NCBI GenBank assembly: GCA_002411345.1
Contig: DHSL01000030.1
Location: 1-40,978 of the forward strand
Source of the DNA: Bacteroidales bacterium UBA5287
Lineage (GTDB): Bacteria; Bacteroidota; Bacteroidia; Bacteroidales; Dysgonomonadaceae
Direction: 5' to 3'
DNA length: 40,978 bases
Below the pieces are notes generated by a model. The model ran no database searches, was not told the origin of the DNA, and saw only the letters and a list, made by a program, of their open reading frames with translations. The position numbers and the translations under genes were made by a program. The stretch's first letter is position 1. Every line of letters starts with the position of its first letter. This document shows positions 9,077-17,006 of this stretch, piece by piece.

Positions 9077-9115
9077 AAAAAAAAATCCCGGTACATTATA
9101 AAATGTATCCGGGAT
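9077..9115 (-). terminator. rpsP intrinsic terminator
   Basis: ATCCCGGTACATT and AATGTATCCGGGAT form a stem with a one-base bulge and a 4-nt loop. On the minus strand it is followed by a run of nine T (plus-strand A at 9077-9085). It sits 20 nt past the rpsP stop. Confidence 0.85.
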
Positions 9116-9135
9116 AATATTTTGTTAAAAAAAAG

Positions 9136-9723
9136 TTATTCTGCTTTTGGTTCGTCAGCTTTAACTTCTTCTGCCGCAGGAGCTTCTTCCGAAGTGGCTT
9201 CCTCAGCAACAGGAGCTTCAGCTGCTCTTTTTGCTGCTAATTCAGCAGCTTTCTCAGCTTCAAGTTCTGCTTTTTTCTTATTTAACTCGTCTGCACGCGC
9301 TTTATTTACTTCTTTTTCAACTTCTAAACGAGCTTTTGCATCAGCACGAGATTTCTCATCTTCTTTGCTTTGATATGATTGAAGCGCTTGTTGCTTATTG
9401 TTCTTCCAAGCTTCAAATCTTTTTTCAGCTTCAGCCATGTCGAATGAGCCTTTAGATACTCCTCCAAGTAAATGCTTTTTCATTAAAACACCCTCGTCTG
9501 AGAGAATATTACGTACAGTGTCGGTGGGTTGAGCACCTGTTTGCAGCCAATACAAAGCCCTGTCGAAATCTAAAGTGATTGTAGCAGGATTAGTGTTCGG
9601 GTTATATGAACCTATCCTTTCAATATACTTTCCATCTCGTGGAGCCCTGCTATCTGCAACGATGATCTGATAGAATGGGTAATTTTTACGACCCCTTCTT
9701 TGTAAACGAAGTTTTGTTGCCAT
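9136..9723 (-). CDS. rpsP: 30S ribosomal protein S16
   Basis: 195 aa. The first 80 or so residues are the S16 core (MATKLRLQRRGRKNYPFYQI, then VADSRAPRDGKYIERIGSYNP, WLQTGAQPTDTVRNIL). The protein binds 16S rRNA and helps assemble the 30S subunit. Enterobacterial S16 is only about 80 aa; the remaining 110 residues here are a Lys/Glu/Ala-rich, probably helical tail ending in acidic Ala-Glu repeats. Such tails are common in Bacteroidota. The gene stands alone, with a promoter-like TATCTTTG upstream and a strong hairpin terminator downstream. Confidence 0.97.
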   Translation of the reverse strand: MATKLRLQRRGRKNYPFYQIIVADSRAPRDGKYIERIGSYNPNTNPATITLDFDRALYWLQTGAQPTDTVRNILSDEGVLMKKHLLGGVSKGSFDMAEAEKRFEAWKNNKQQALQSYQSKEDEKSRADAKARLEVEKEVNKARADELNKKKAELEAEKAAELAAKRAAEAPVAEEATSEEAPAAEEVKADEPKAE

Positions 9724-9767
9724 TTAGTCTTTTTATTTAATAGTTGGACATTTTGTATTTGAGGGTG

Positions 9768-9775
9768 CAAAGATA
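9768..9775 (-). promoter_or_regulatory. -7 promoter element of rpsP
   Basis: TATCTTTG on the minus strand is an exact TAnnTTTG match, 44 nt upstream of the rpsP start. No clear TTTG is seen 19-20 bp further upstream. Confidence 0.5.
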
Positions 9776-9844
9776 AACAAATGTTTTATATTAAGAAAGC
9801 TATTTGATCGTTTTTTCTTTTTCTTTTAAAAGCATTATCCGAAA

Positions 9845-9876
9845 TTTGTTAACCAAAATATAATAAATCATCTTTG
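9845..9876 (+). promoter_or_regulatory. Promoter of the PUL regulator gene
   Basis: TTTG (9845-9848), a 20-nt spacer and CATCTTTG (9869-9876), close to TAnnTTTG. Transcription would start near 9883, downstream of the ATG at 9874. This supports the start codon at 9934 over the longer reading frame. Confidence 0.55.
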
Positions 9877-9933
9877 TATCTGAACTCAAGTTTTATATCT
9901 TTGTTAAAGCTTAAAATAAAGAAACACAGTACT

Positions 9934-12807
9934 ATGAATTATTCAAAAATTATAATTTGGTTGACTTTATCATTTTGTACGCTGCAAATTGCAGCAAATG
10001 AGTTTACTCCTATTGTAAACCAGTATAATAAAAAAGTTTATGCTGCAGATAATCAAAATTGGGCAGTTGCACAGGACAGTAGAGGTATCATGTACTTTGG
10101 AAACAATGCTGGGCTTCTGCAGTTTGATGGCTCTAACTTTTCACTTTATAAATTGCCTGGCAAACAGATAGTTCGATCTCTTTATATTGACAAAAATGAT
10201 CGGATCTATGTTGGTTCGTTCAGAGAATTCGGGTACTTTGAAAAAAATCAATTCGGACAGTTTAATTACACTTCACTCTCAAACTTACTGGAAAAACATA
10301 TGCTTCAAAACGATGAGATATGGAAAATCATGGAGTTTCAAGGAAAAATACTTTTTCAATCTTTTAAAAGTATTTTTATGTTCGATGGAGAAAATATCGA
10401 TGGAAAATCATTTGATGAGGCATTCCTATACCTTCAACCATTTAACAACCAACTATATGTACATGTTATACAAAATGGATTTTCACGTTTTGATCTAATG
10501 AATAAAAGCTTTTCAAAAGTACCTGATGTGCCATTTAAAAGTGCGGTAATTTCTGTCGTTCCTTTCAATGCATATAATGCTTATGTTGTAACTCAGTCTG
10601 ATGGTGTATTTATTTTCAATGGAAAAAACTTTCGGAAATTTATAGATGGGAATTTGGATTATTTGGGTAATGCAAATATAAACAAAGCTGTATTAACGCA
10701 TGATTCACTACTTGTAATTGGAACAATTCTGAATGGAGCTGTTGCATTTGATAAAAATGCTAAGAAAATATGGACAATCAACACAACTAATAACTTGCAA
10801 AACAACACTGTACTTGATATGCTTACTGATAAAGAAAATAATCTATGGTTGGCTTTGGATAAAGGGGTTTCTATGGTTCGCCTAAATAAGCCTATTAGGT
10901 TTATTCAATCTTTTATACCTTCTATAGGTTCAGTTTATTCACTTAATCTTCTTCCACATAATAGACTTTATCTTGCTACTAATCAAGGTCTGTATTCTGG
11001 TGTTTTTTCGCCTGTATCAAACTCACTGGCAAACTTGCAGGTTGATTCACAAATCAAAGGACAGGTTTGGACACTTAACAAAATCGATAATCAACTATTT
11101 TGTGGTAATAATGAAGAAACTTATCAGATTTATCCCGAACGAAAAGTTGTGGCTTTAGCAAAAGGAGGAATGTGCATGGAAAAAGGAATCATTCATGGAC
11201 GTGAAGTAATTGTACAAGGGACTTATTCAGACCTTTGTGTGTATTTTAAAGAAAATGGAGAATGGAAATTCCATAATACTATCAAAGGCTTTCTTAATCC
11301 AATCAGAACAATTGCCATAGATTATCAAGGAAGAATTTGGGCATCTCATTTGCATCAAGGATTATTTATGATAAAGCTTAAACCGGACTTTAGTACTATC
11401 GATAAAATAATGGAAATTAAATCTTTGGATAACAAAAGCCCGACAATTATCTATACTTACACTATTAATAACAGGGTTGTTTTTAGTGACAATAATCAAT
11501 TTTACGTCTATGATGACATAAAGAATAGTATAGTTCCTTTTGAAGAGCTAAATAAATCATTGGGAAAATTCTCACGTGCTTATTCTATTTGTTATCAAAA
11601 ACCATCCATGTACTGGTTTATAATGAATGATGAAGCAGCTTTAGTTGAACTCCAGGATAATAATGTAAAAATCATTGATCGGGTTCAATATTCATTATTT
11701 CAAAATCAGACTGTCGATAATTTTCAGAAGATAATACCTGTCTCTGATAACCAAGCATTATTCACTCTGGAAAATGGATTAGCACTTTATGAAATTAATG
11801 GAAAAGAAAACTCAAATGCTAATATTAAACGAGATATTTTACTAATGGAAGTAAAGGTAACTGATAAAAAATCTGAAGAGAAAATGTTTCTACCTGTTAA
11901 TTCTTCAAATGATAACACAATTTCTTTTCCTTATACAAAAAACAGAATTAAGTTTAATGTGGCTTTTCCACTATATTATCACCTGAATGATATAATGTTC
12001 TCTTATAAATTAACGGGATTAAATAATAACTGGAGCGAAAAGACTACAAACAATATTAAAGAATATTCATATCTTAGACCTGGTAAATATACTTTTAGTG
12101 TCCAAGCTCTTACAAACCGGAACGAAGTTCTTGCAACAAAAGATTATTCATTCCAGGTTAGTGCTCCGTTTTATTGGAACACATTTAGTAAAATTCTTTA
12201 TTTCGTTCTTTTAATGATAACAGCTTATACGGTTTACTTTTACGTGAAAAGAAATTTTGAAATCAAAAAACAGAAAATACAAGAGGAACAAAAAAGTATT
12301 CGAAAAAAAGAAATAGAAAAAAGGGAACAGGAAATAGTTGCTTTAAAGGCTGAAAAGTTGGAAACTGAATTGAACTTGAAAAGCAAGGAATTGGCAATGT
12401 CTACAATGAACATTATCAGAAAAAATGAAGTGTTAACAAAAGTCAAAGACGAATTAACAGAACTAAAAAAACACTTGGGAAAACAATATCCGAATAAATA
12501 TTATGACAAAATGATTCGGTTGTTAGATCAAAATATATCTTCAGATGACGATTGGGATATTTTTCAAAAAAACTTTGACCTTATTCATGAGAATTTCTTT
12601 CGAAATTTGCATATCAAATATCCTGAATTAACATCCAACGATATGCGATATTGTGCTTTTTTTCGTTTGAATTTATCAACAAAAGATATTGCACATTTAA
12701 TGAACGTTTCTGGTAAAGGAGTGGAAGTGGCTCGCTACCGAATACGTAAAAAAATAAATATTCCATCTGAAAAGAATATCAGTGAATTCATGATAGAATT
12801 CAAGTAA
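9934..12807 (+). CDS. Membrane-spanning PUL regulator: beta-propeller, Y_Y_Y domain, LuxR-type HTH
   Basis: 957 aa from the ATG at 9934; the frame is open from 9874, but the start here gives a proper signal peptide (MNYSKIIIWLTLSFCTLQIAA) and fits the promoter position. The periplasmic part holds two-component-regulator-type propeller blades (e.g. AVAQDSRGIMYFGNNAGLLQ, AIDYQGRIWASHLHQGL). A Y_Y_Y domain follows (about 663-745, with YSYLRPGKYTFSVQA), then one membrane segment (about 752-771), a Lys/Glu-rich coiled coil, and a C-terminal helix-turn-helix (about 899-950, with LSTKDIAHLMNVSGKGVEVARYRIRKK cut at this length for display only in part). There is no histidine kinase or receiver domain, so sensing and DNA binding are in one chain, unlike a classical HTCS. 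It probably senses a glucan fragment and activates the adjacent PUL. Confidence 0.88.
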   Translation: MNYSKIIIWLTLSFCTLQIAANEFTPIVNQYNKKVYAADNQNWAVAQDSRGIMYFGNNAGLLQFDGSNFSLYKLPGKQIVRSLYIDKNDRIYVGSFREFGYFEKNQFGQFNYTSLSNLLEKHMLQNDEIWKIMEFQGKILFQSFKSIFMFDGENIDGKSFDEAFLYLQPFNNQLYVHVIQNGFSRFDLMNKSFSKVPDVPFKSAVISVVPFNAYNAYVVTQSDGVFIFNGKNFRKFIDGNLDYLGNANINKAVLTHDSLLVIGTILNGAVAFDKNAKKIWTINTTNNLQNNTVLDMLTDKENNLWLALDKGVSMVRLNKPIRFIQSFIPSIGSVYSLNLLPHNRLYLATNQGLYSGVFSPVSNSLANLQVDSQIKGQVWTLNKIDNQLFCGNNEETYQIYPERKVVALAKGGMCMEKGIIHGREVIVQGTYSDLCVYFKENGEWKFHNTIKGFLNPIRTIAIDYQGRIWASHLHQGLFMIKLKPDFSTIDKIMEIKSLDNKSPTIIYTYTINNRVVFSDNNQFYVYDDIKNSIVPFEELNKSLGKFSRAYSICYQKPSMYWFIMNDEAALVELQDNNVKIIDRVQYSLFQNQTVDNFQKIIPVSDNQALFTLENGLALYEINGKENSNANIKRDILLMEVKVTDKKSEEKMFLPVNSSNDNTISFPYTKNRIKFNVAFPLYYHLNDIMFSYKLTGLNNNWSEKTTNNIKEYSYLRPGKYTFSVQALTNRNEVLATKDYSFQVSAPFYWNTFSKILYFVLLMITAYTVYFYVKRNFEIKKQKIQEEQKSIRKKEIEKREQEIVALKAEKLETELNLKSKELAMSTMNIIRKNEVLTKVKDELTELKKHLGKQYPNKYYDKMIRLLDQNISSDDDWDIFQKNFDLIHENFFRNLHIKYPELTSNDMRYCAFFRLNLSTKDIAHLMNVSGKGVEVARYRIRKKINIPSEKNISEFMIEFK

Positions 12808-12919
12808 ATTTGATATTTTTTTATACATTTAAAGGATAATCATTTTAAAAAACATATAAACTTTAATCTATTCTTTATCAACTTTATATAAACGCAAAGT
12901 ATTATTTGTAGGCCTTAAA

Positions 12920-12958
12920 TAGTACTCCCTTTTTTTGTGTTTTTTATTGTAGTACTCT
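12920..12958 (+). promoter_or_regulatory. Candidate regulator-binding direct repeats upstream of the PUL
   Basis: TAGTACTC occurs at 12920-12927 and again at 12950-12957, 30 bp start to start, about three helical turns. The second copy ends 16 bp before the -33 element of the GH3 promoter, the place where an activator would sit. No other such pair was noticed in the window. Binding by the adjacent LuxR-type regulator is inferred. Confidence 0.45.
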
Positions 12959-12973
12959 AATAGGGTTTCAATA

Positions 12974-13005
12974 TTTGGAAATGGATTATCTAAGCATCAA
13001 ATTTG
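12974..13005 (+). promoter_or_regulatory. Promoter of the GH3-GH144-SusC/D operon
   Basis: TTTG (12974-12977), a 20-nt spacer and CAAATTTG (12998-13005). The -7 element has a poor first pair (CA for TA), as expected for an activated promoter. The spacer length equals that of the regulator's own promoter. The GH3 start follows 22 nt after the element. Confidence 0.55.
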
Positions 13006-13027
13006 CACAAAAAAATACAAGAAGAGC

Positions 13028-15409
13028 ATGAAAGCATGTAAATTTTATTTATTTTTTACCATTTTGATGGTGGTTGGGATAATGACAACCAATTCAGCTT
13101 TTGCACAAAAAATATCAAAGATGAGTCAAAATGAAGCAAAAGCTAAACTGATGCCTGGTAAGGTCGTAACGACTAAATCAATACATTTTAAATCGGATTC
13201 AATGATGAACAAATTTATTGATGAGCTAATGTCGAAAATGACTTTGGATGAAAAAATTGGTCAGTTAAACTTACCATCTGCAGGTGATTTCACTACTGGA
13301 CAGGCAAAAAATTCTGACATAGGACAGAAAATCAAAGAAGGTAAAGTAGGAGGATTATTTAACATTAAAGGTGTAGATAAAATCCGGGAAACACAAAAAG
13401 TGGCATTGGAGGAAAGCCGACTAAAAATACCTTTACTTTTTGGCATGGATGTTATACACGGTTATGAATCGACTTTTCCTATACCGCTTGGATTTGCTTC
13501 TTCATGGGATATGAATTTAATTGAACAATTGGCAAGAGTCTCCGCACAAGAAGCTACAGCAGATGGAATAAACTGGACTTTCTCTCCAATGGTTGACATT
13601 TGTCGCGACCCACGCTGGGGAAGAATTTCGGAAGGTGTTGGTGAAGATCCTTATCTGGGAAGTCAAATAGCTAAAGCTATGGTTAATGGCTATCAGGGGA
13701 ATGATTTATCGGCAAACAACACCATGCTGGCTTGTGTAAAACACTTTGCTTTATACGGAGCACCGGATGCTGGACGCGATTACAACACAGTGGATATGAG
13801 CAAAACAAAAATGTATAATGAGTATTTTCCACCTTATAAAGCTGCTATTGATGCTGGCGTCGGAAGTGTAATGGCTTCTTTCAATGAAGTGGATGGTATT
13901 CCTGCAACGGGAAACCGTTGGCTTCAAACTGAGGTACTACGTAATCAGTGGGGATTTAAAGGCTTTGTAGTAAGCGATTACACCGGAGTAAGTGAGATGA
14001 TTGATCATGGAATGGGTGACTTACAAAAGGTATCTGCTTTAGCTCTTCATGCTGGAGTTGATATGGATATGGTGAGCGAAGGTTTTCTAAATACTCTAAA
14101 AAAATCGATAGAAGAAGGGAAAATCACTTACTCAGAAATTGATCAGGCTGTTCGAAGAATTCTTGAAGCAAAATACAAGCTTGGATTATTTGATGATCCT
14201 TATAAATACTGCGACTCGGAAAGAGCTAAAAAAGAAATTTATTCAAACGAAAACAGAGCAATTGCAAGAAATATTGCAAGCCAGTCAATGGTTTTACTTA
14301 AAAACAATAATCAACTGCTTCCACTTTCTACTAAGGGAAAAATCGCTGTAATCGGACCGCTTGCAGATAATCCGGAAAACATGCCGGGGACATGGAGTGT
14401 AGCTACTAAACATTCACAGGCTGTATCACTAATTAAAGGATTAAAAGAGATCTATGGTAAACAGGTCGATTTCTTGTATGCAAAAGGGGCTAATTTTGAT
14501 TATAATCCTGAATTTGAAAGCCGTATAACTATGTTTGGGAAAAAAGCTTATAGAGATGAAAGACCAAAAGATGTAATTCTGAAAGAAGCGTTTGATATAG
14601 CAAAAGAGGCTGATATTATTATAGCGGCAATTGGAGAAGCTGCTGAATCATCGGGAGAAGCAAGCTCTTTGGTCAATATAGAAATAAGACAATCGCAAAA
14701 GGATCTTTTAAAAGAATTGAAAAAAACGGGAAAACCTATTGTTTTAGTTCTGTTCAATGGAAGACCATTGATTTTAAATGAAGAAATGGAATTGGCTGAT
14801 GCTATACTTGATGTATGGTTCCCGGGGAGTGAAGCTGGTTATGCTATTTCTGATGTCCTCTTCGGAAAAGTAAATCCTTCAGGGAAACTCCCAGTCACTT
14901 TCCCCAGAAACGTGGGACAAATACCAATTTATTATAATCATAAAAATACTGGCAGACCTCTGACTGACGAAAATGTGTGGGAAAAATTCCGAAGCGCTTA
15001 CTTAGACTCACCAAACACTCCTTTATTCCCCTTTGGCTATGGACTGAGCTATACTACATTTAAATACAGTGATATAATAGTTAATTCAAAAAATCTGCAG
15101 GGAAATCAAATATTAAATGCTAGTATTACTATAACAAATAGTGGAAAATATGATGGTGCCGAAATCGTACAGCTATATATACGTGATTTGGCAGGAATGA
15201 ATACGAGACCGGTAAAAGAATTGAAAGGATTTCAAAAAATAACGATTAAAGTTGGAGAAAGCAAAAATGTTAATTTTAATATCACGACTGAAGATTTAAA
15301 ATATTATAATCACAATCTGGATTACGATTGGGAAAGCGGAGAGTTTGAAATAATGATTGGTAGTGACTCGGAAAATGTAAAATCAGTAACTGTTAATTGG
15401 CAAAAATAA
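13028..15409 (+). CDS. GH3 family beta-glucosidase
   Basis: 793 aa with a signal peptide ending in NSAFAQ, so periplasmic. The N-terminal TIM barrel shows GMDVIHGYESTFPIPLG, WGRISEGVGEDPYLGS, KHFALYGAPDAGRDYN and the nucleophile motif GFVVSDY with Asp317. The alpha/beta sandwich domain has SSGEASS, whose Glu544 is a candidate acid/base, and a C-terminal fibronectin III-like domain closes the protein (VKELKGFQKITIKVGE). Family length is normal. GH3 enzymes of this class remove glucose from beta-glucosides. Because it is followed after 3 bp by a GH144-like glucanase, I infer action on sophorose and longer beta-1,2-gluco-oligosaccharides. First gene of the PUL operon. Confidence 0.93.
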   Translation: MKACKFYLFFTILMVVGIMTTNSAFAQKISKMSQNEAKAKLMPGKVVTTKSIHFKSDSMMNKFIDELMSKMTLDEKIGQLNLPSAGDFTTGQAKNSDIGQKIKEGKVGGLFNIKGVDKIRETQKVALEESRLKIPLLFGMDVIHGYESTFPIPLGFASSWDMNLIEQLARVSAQEATADGINWTFSPMVDICRDPRWGRISEGVGEDPYLGSQIAKAMVNGYQGNDLSANNTMLACVKHFALYGAPDAGRDYNTVDMSKTKMYNEYFPPYKAAIDAGVGSVMASFNEVDGIPATGNRWLQTEVLRNQWGFKGFVVSDYTGVSEMIDHGMGDLQKVSALALHAGVDMDMVSEGFLNTLKKSIEEGKITYSEIDQAVRRILEAKYKLGLFDDPYKYCDSERAKKEIYSNENRAIARNIASQSMVLLKNNNQLLPLSTKGKIAVIGPLADNPENMPGTWSVATKHSQAVSLIKGLKEIYGKQVDFLYAKGANFDYNPEFESRITMFGKKAYRDERPKDVILKEAFDIAKEADIIIAAIGEAAESSGEASSLVNIEIRQSQKDLLKELKKTGKPIVLVLFNGRPLILNEEMELADAILDVWFPGSEAGYAISDVLFGKVNPSGKLPVTFPRNVGQIPIYYNHKNTGRPLTDENVWEKFRSAYLDSPNTPLFPFGYGLSYTTFKYSDIIVNSKNLQGNQILNASITITNSGKYDGAEIVQLYIRDLAGMNTRPVKELKGFQKITIKVGESKNVNFNITTEDLKYYNHNLDYDWESGEFEIMIGSDSENVKSVTVNWQK

Positions 15410-15412
15410 ACA

Positions 15413-16981
15413 ATGAAAAAAATTATCACTTTAGGATTATTCTTGCTGACATGGGGGGTTTTGTCAGCTCAAGAAAAATTTATTGTGCCGGGAGAAATAA
15501 AATCGCAATGTTATCCTGGGCATACCGAAATTACATGGAACAACAAACAAGGATTTACGTATGAAATATATCGCTTGGTTGGAAAAGAACTATCGTTTAT
15601 AAAACAGGGTGAAACTCTTCGAGATTATTTTCTGGATTTCTATGACAATAAAATACCTCAGGAAACTAAAATAATTTACAGAATTATCCCGAAAGGAATG
15701 AACGTTAAATCAAATGATGCTTCAAAATTCGAAACAATAATAAATCGTAAATCTTATAAAGATGACGATTTACTTGACATGGCACAACGTTATACAACCC
15801 GATATTTCTTTGATTTTGCAGAACCGGCAACAGGAATGGCTCGCGAACGTAGTAATGATGTAAATGGGGATATTGTCACAACAGGGGGAACAGGTTTTGG
15901 AATTATGGCACTTATTGCGGGAATTGAAAGGAACTATTTTCCAAAAGAAAAAGGATTGGACATTATTAATAAAATTATAAACTTCCTTAATAGTGTTGAG
16001 AGATTTCATGGGGCATGGGCTCATTGGTATAATGCTGACACCAGAAAAGCATTCAGTTTCAGCCAATTTGACGACGGAGGGGATCTGGTCGAAACGGCAT
16101 TACTCATGCAAGGGTTACTTACTGCTCGTGAATACTTCAAAAATGGCGATGAAAATGAGCGTGTTTTATCTGACAAGATTACTCATCTGTGGGAGACAGT
16201 GGAATGGAATTGGTATACTCAGGGTACTGATTCACTCTACTGGCATTGGTCAAAAAATTATGGATGGAAAATGAATCATCGTATAAAAGGATTTGACGAA
16301 ACTCTTATCACTTATGTACTAGCAGCGTCTTCTCCTACTTTTCCAATTGATCGCAAAGTTTATGAATCTTGCTTCAAAAATTCACCGTATTATTATAATG
16401 GAAAATCATACTTTGGGATAAAACTGGACCTGGGAATGGACTATGGTGGACCGCTATTTTTTACACATTACAGCTTCCTGGGCTTAAATCCGAATGGCTT
16501 AAAAGATAGTTATACTGATTACTTTGAGAGAAACAAGGCTCATGTGCTTATTCACAGAGCTTACGCTATTAATAATCCAAAAAAACATACTGGATATGGA
16601 GCAAACCTGTGGGGATTCACTTCTTCTGATGATCCTATAGTGGGATATTCATCTCATCATCCGGATACTAACGATGATAATGGCACAGTTTCACCTACTG
16701 CGGCTATTTCATCTATTGTTTATACTCCAAATGAAAGCATGGATGTATTGAAATATCTTTATTTCGAAAAGGGAAAACAACTATTCGATAAATATGGCTT
16801 TTATGATGCTTATAATCCAAGCATGGTCGTAGGACAACAGGTGGTGAAAAGCTATCTTGCTATCGACCAGGGACCAATTGCTGTAATGATTGAAAATTAT
16901 CGTAGTGGATTAATCTGGAAATTGTTTATGGGTAACAAAGAAATTGAAAAAGGATTAAATGAATTAGGATTTATAAAATAA
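15413..16981 (+). CDS. GH144-like beta-1,2-glucanase (glucoamylase-fold domain), periplasmic
   Basis: 522 aa with a type I signal peptide (cleavage near LSAQ). A short beta-sandwich-like domain occupies about residues 20-110. The rest is an (alpha/alpha)6 'glycoamylase' domain (PF10091): GMARERS, GGTGFGIMALIAGIER, FDDGGDLVETALLMQGLL, EWNWY, LYWHWSKNYGW, AASSPTFPI, GGPLFFTHYSFLGL and AIDQGPIAVMIENYRSG. CAZy family GH144, which includes endo-beta-1,2-glucanases and an exo enzyme releasing sophorose, has this domain. It is 3 bp after the GH3 gene and lacks a lipobox, so it is probably periplasmic and could be the exo partner of the lipoprotein paralogue at 22477. Substrate is inferred from family and context. 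Confidence 0.85.
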   Translation: MKKIITLGLFLLTWGVLSAQEKFIVPGEIKSQCYPGHTEITWNNKQGFTYEIYRLVGKELSFIKQGETLRDYFLDFYDNKIPQETKIIYRIIPKGMNVKSNDASKFETIINRKSYKDDDLLDMAQRYTTRYFFDFAEPATGMARERSNDVNGDIVTTGGTGFGIMALIAGIERNYFPKEKGLDIINKIINFLNSVERFHGAWAHWYNADTRKAFSFSQFDDGGDLVETALLMQGLLTAREYFKNGDENERVLSDKITHLWETVEWNWYTQGTDSLYWHWSKNYGWKMNHRIKGFDETLITYVLAASSPTFPIDRKVYESCFKNSPYYYNGKSYFGIKLDLGMDYGGPLFFTHYSFLGLNPNGLKDSYTDYFERNKAHVLIHRAYAINNPKKHTGYGANLWGFTSSDDPIVGYSSHHPDTNDDNGTVSPTAAISSIVYTPNESMDVLKYLYFEKGKQLFDKYGFYDAYNPSMVVGQQVVKSYLAIDQGPIAVMIENYRSGLIWKLFMGNKEIEKGLNELGFIK

Positions 16982-17006
16982 TTGATCATTAAATTAAATT
17001 GAGTTT

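Noticed and set aside
9122..9455. Plus-strand Ala/Ser-rich frames opposite rpsP
   Set aside because: They mirror the Ala/Glu-rich S16 tail and run through the rpsP terminator.
9874..9933. Longer N-terminus for the PUL regulator
   Set aside because: The ATG at 9874 lies within the -7 promoter element, and the ATG at 9934 begins a normal signal peptide.
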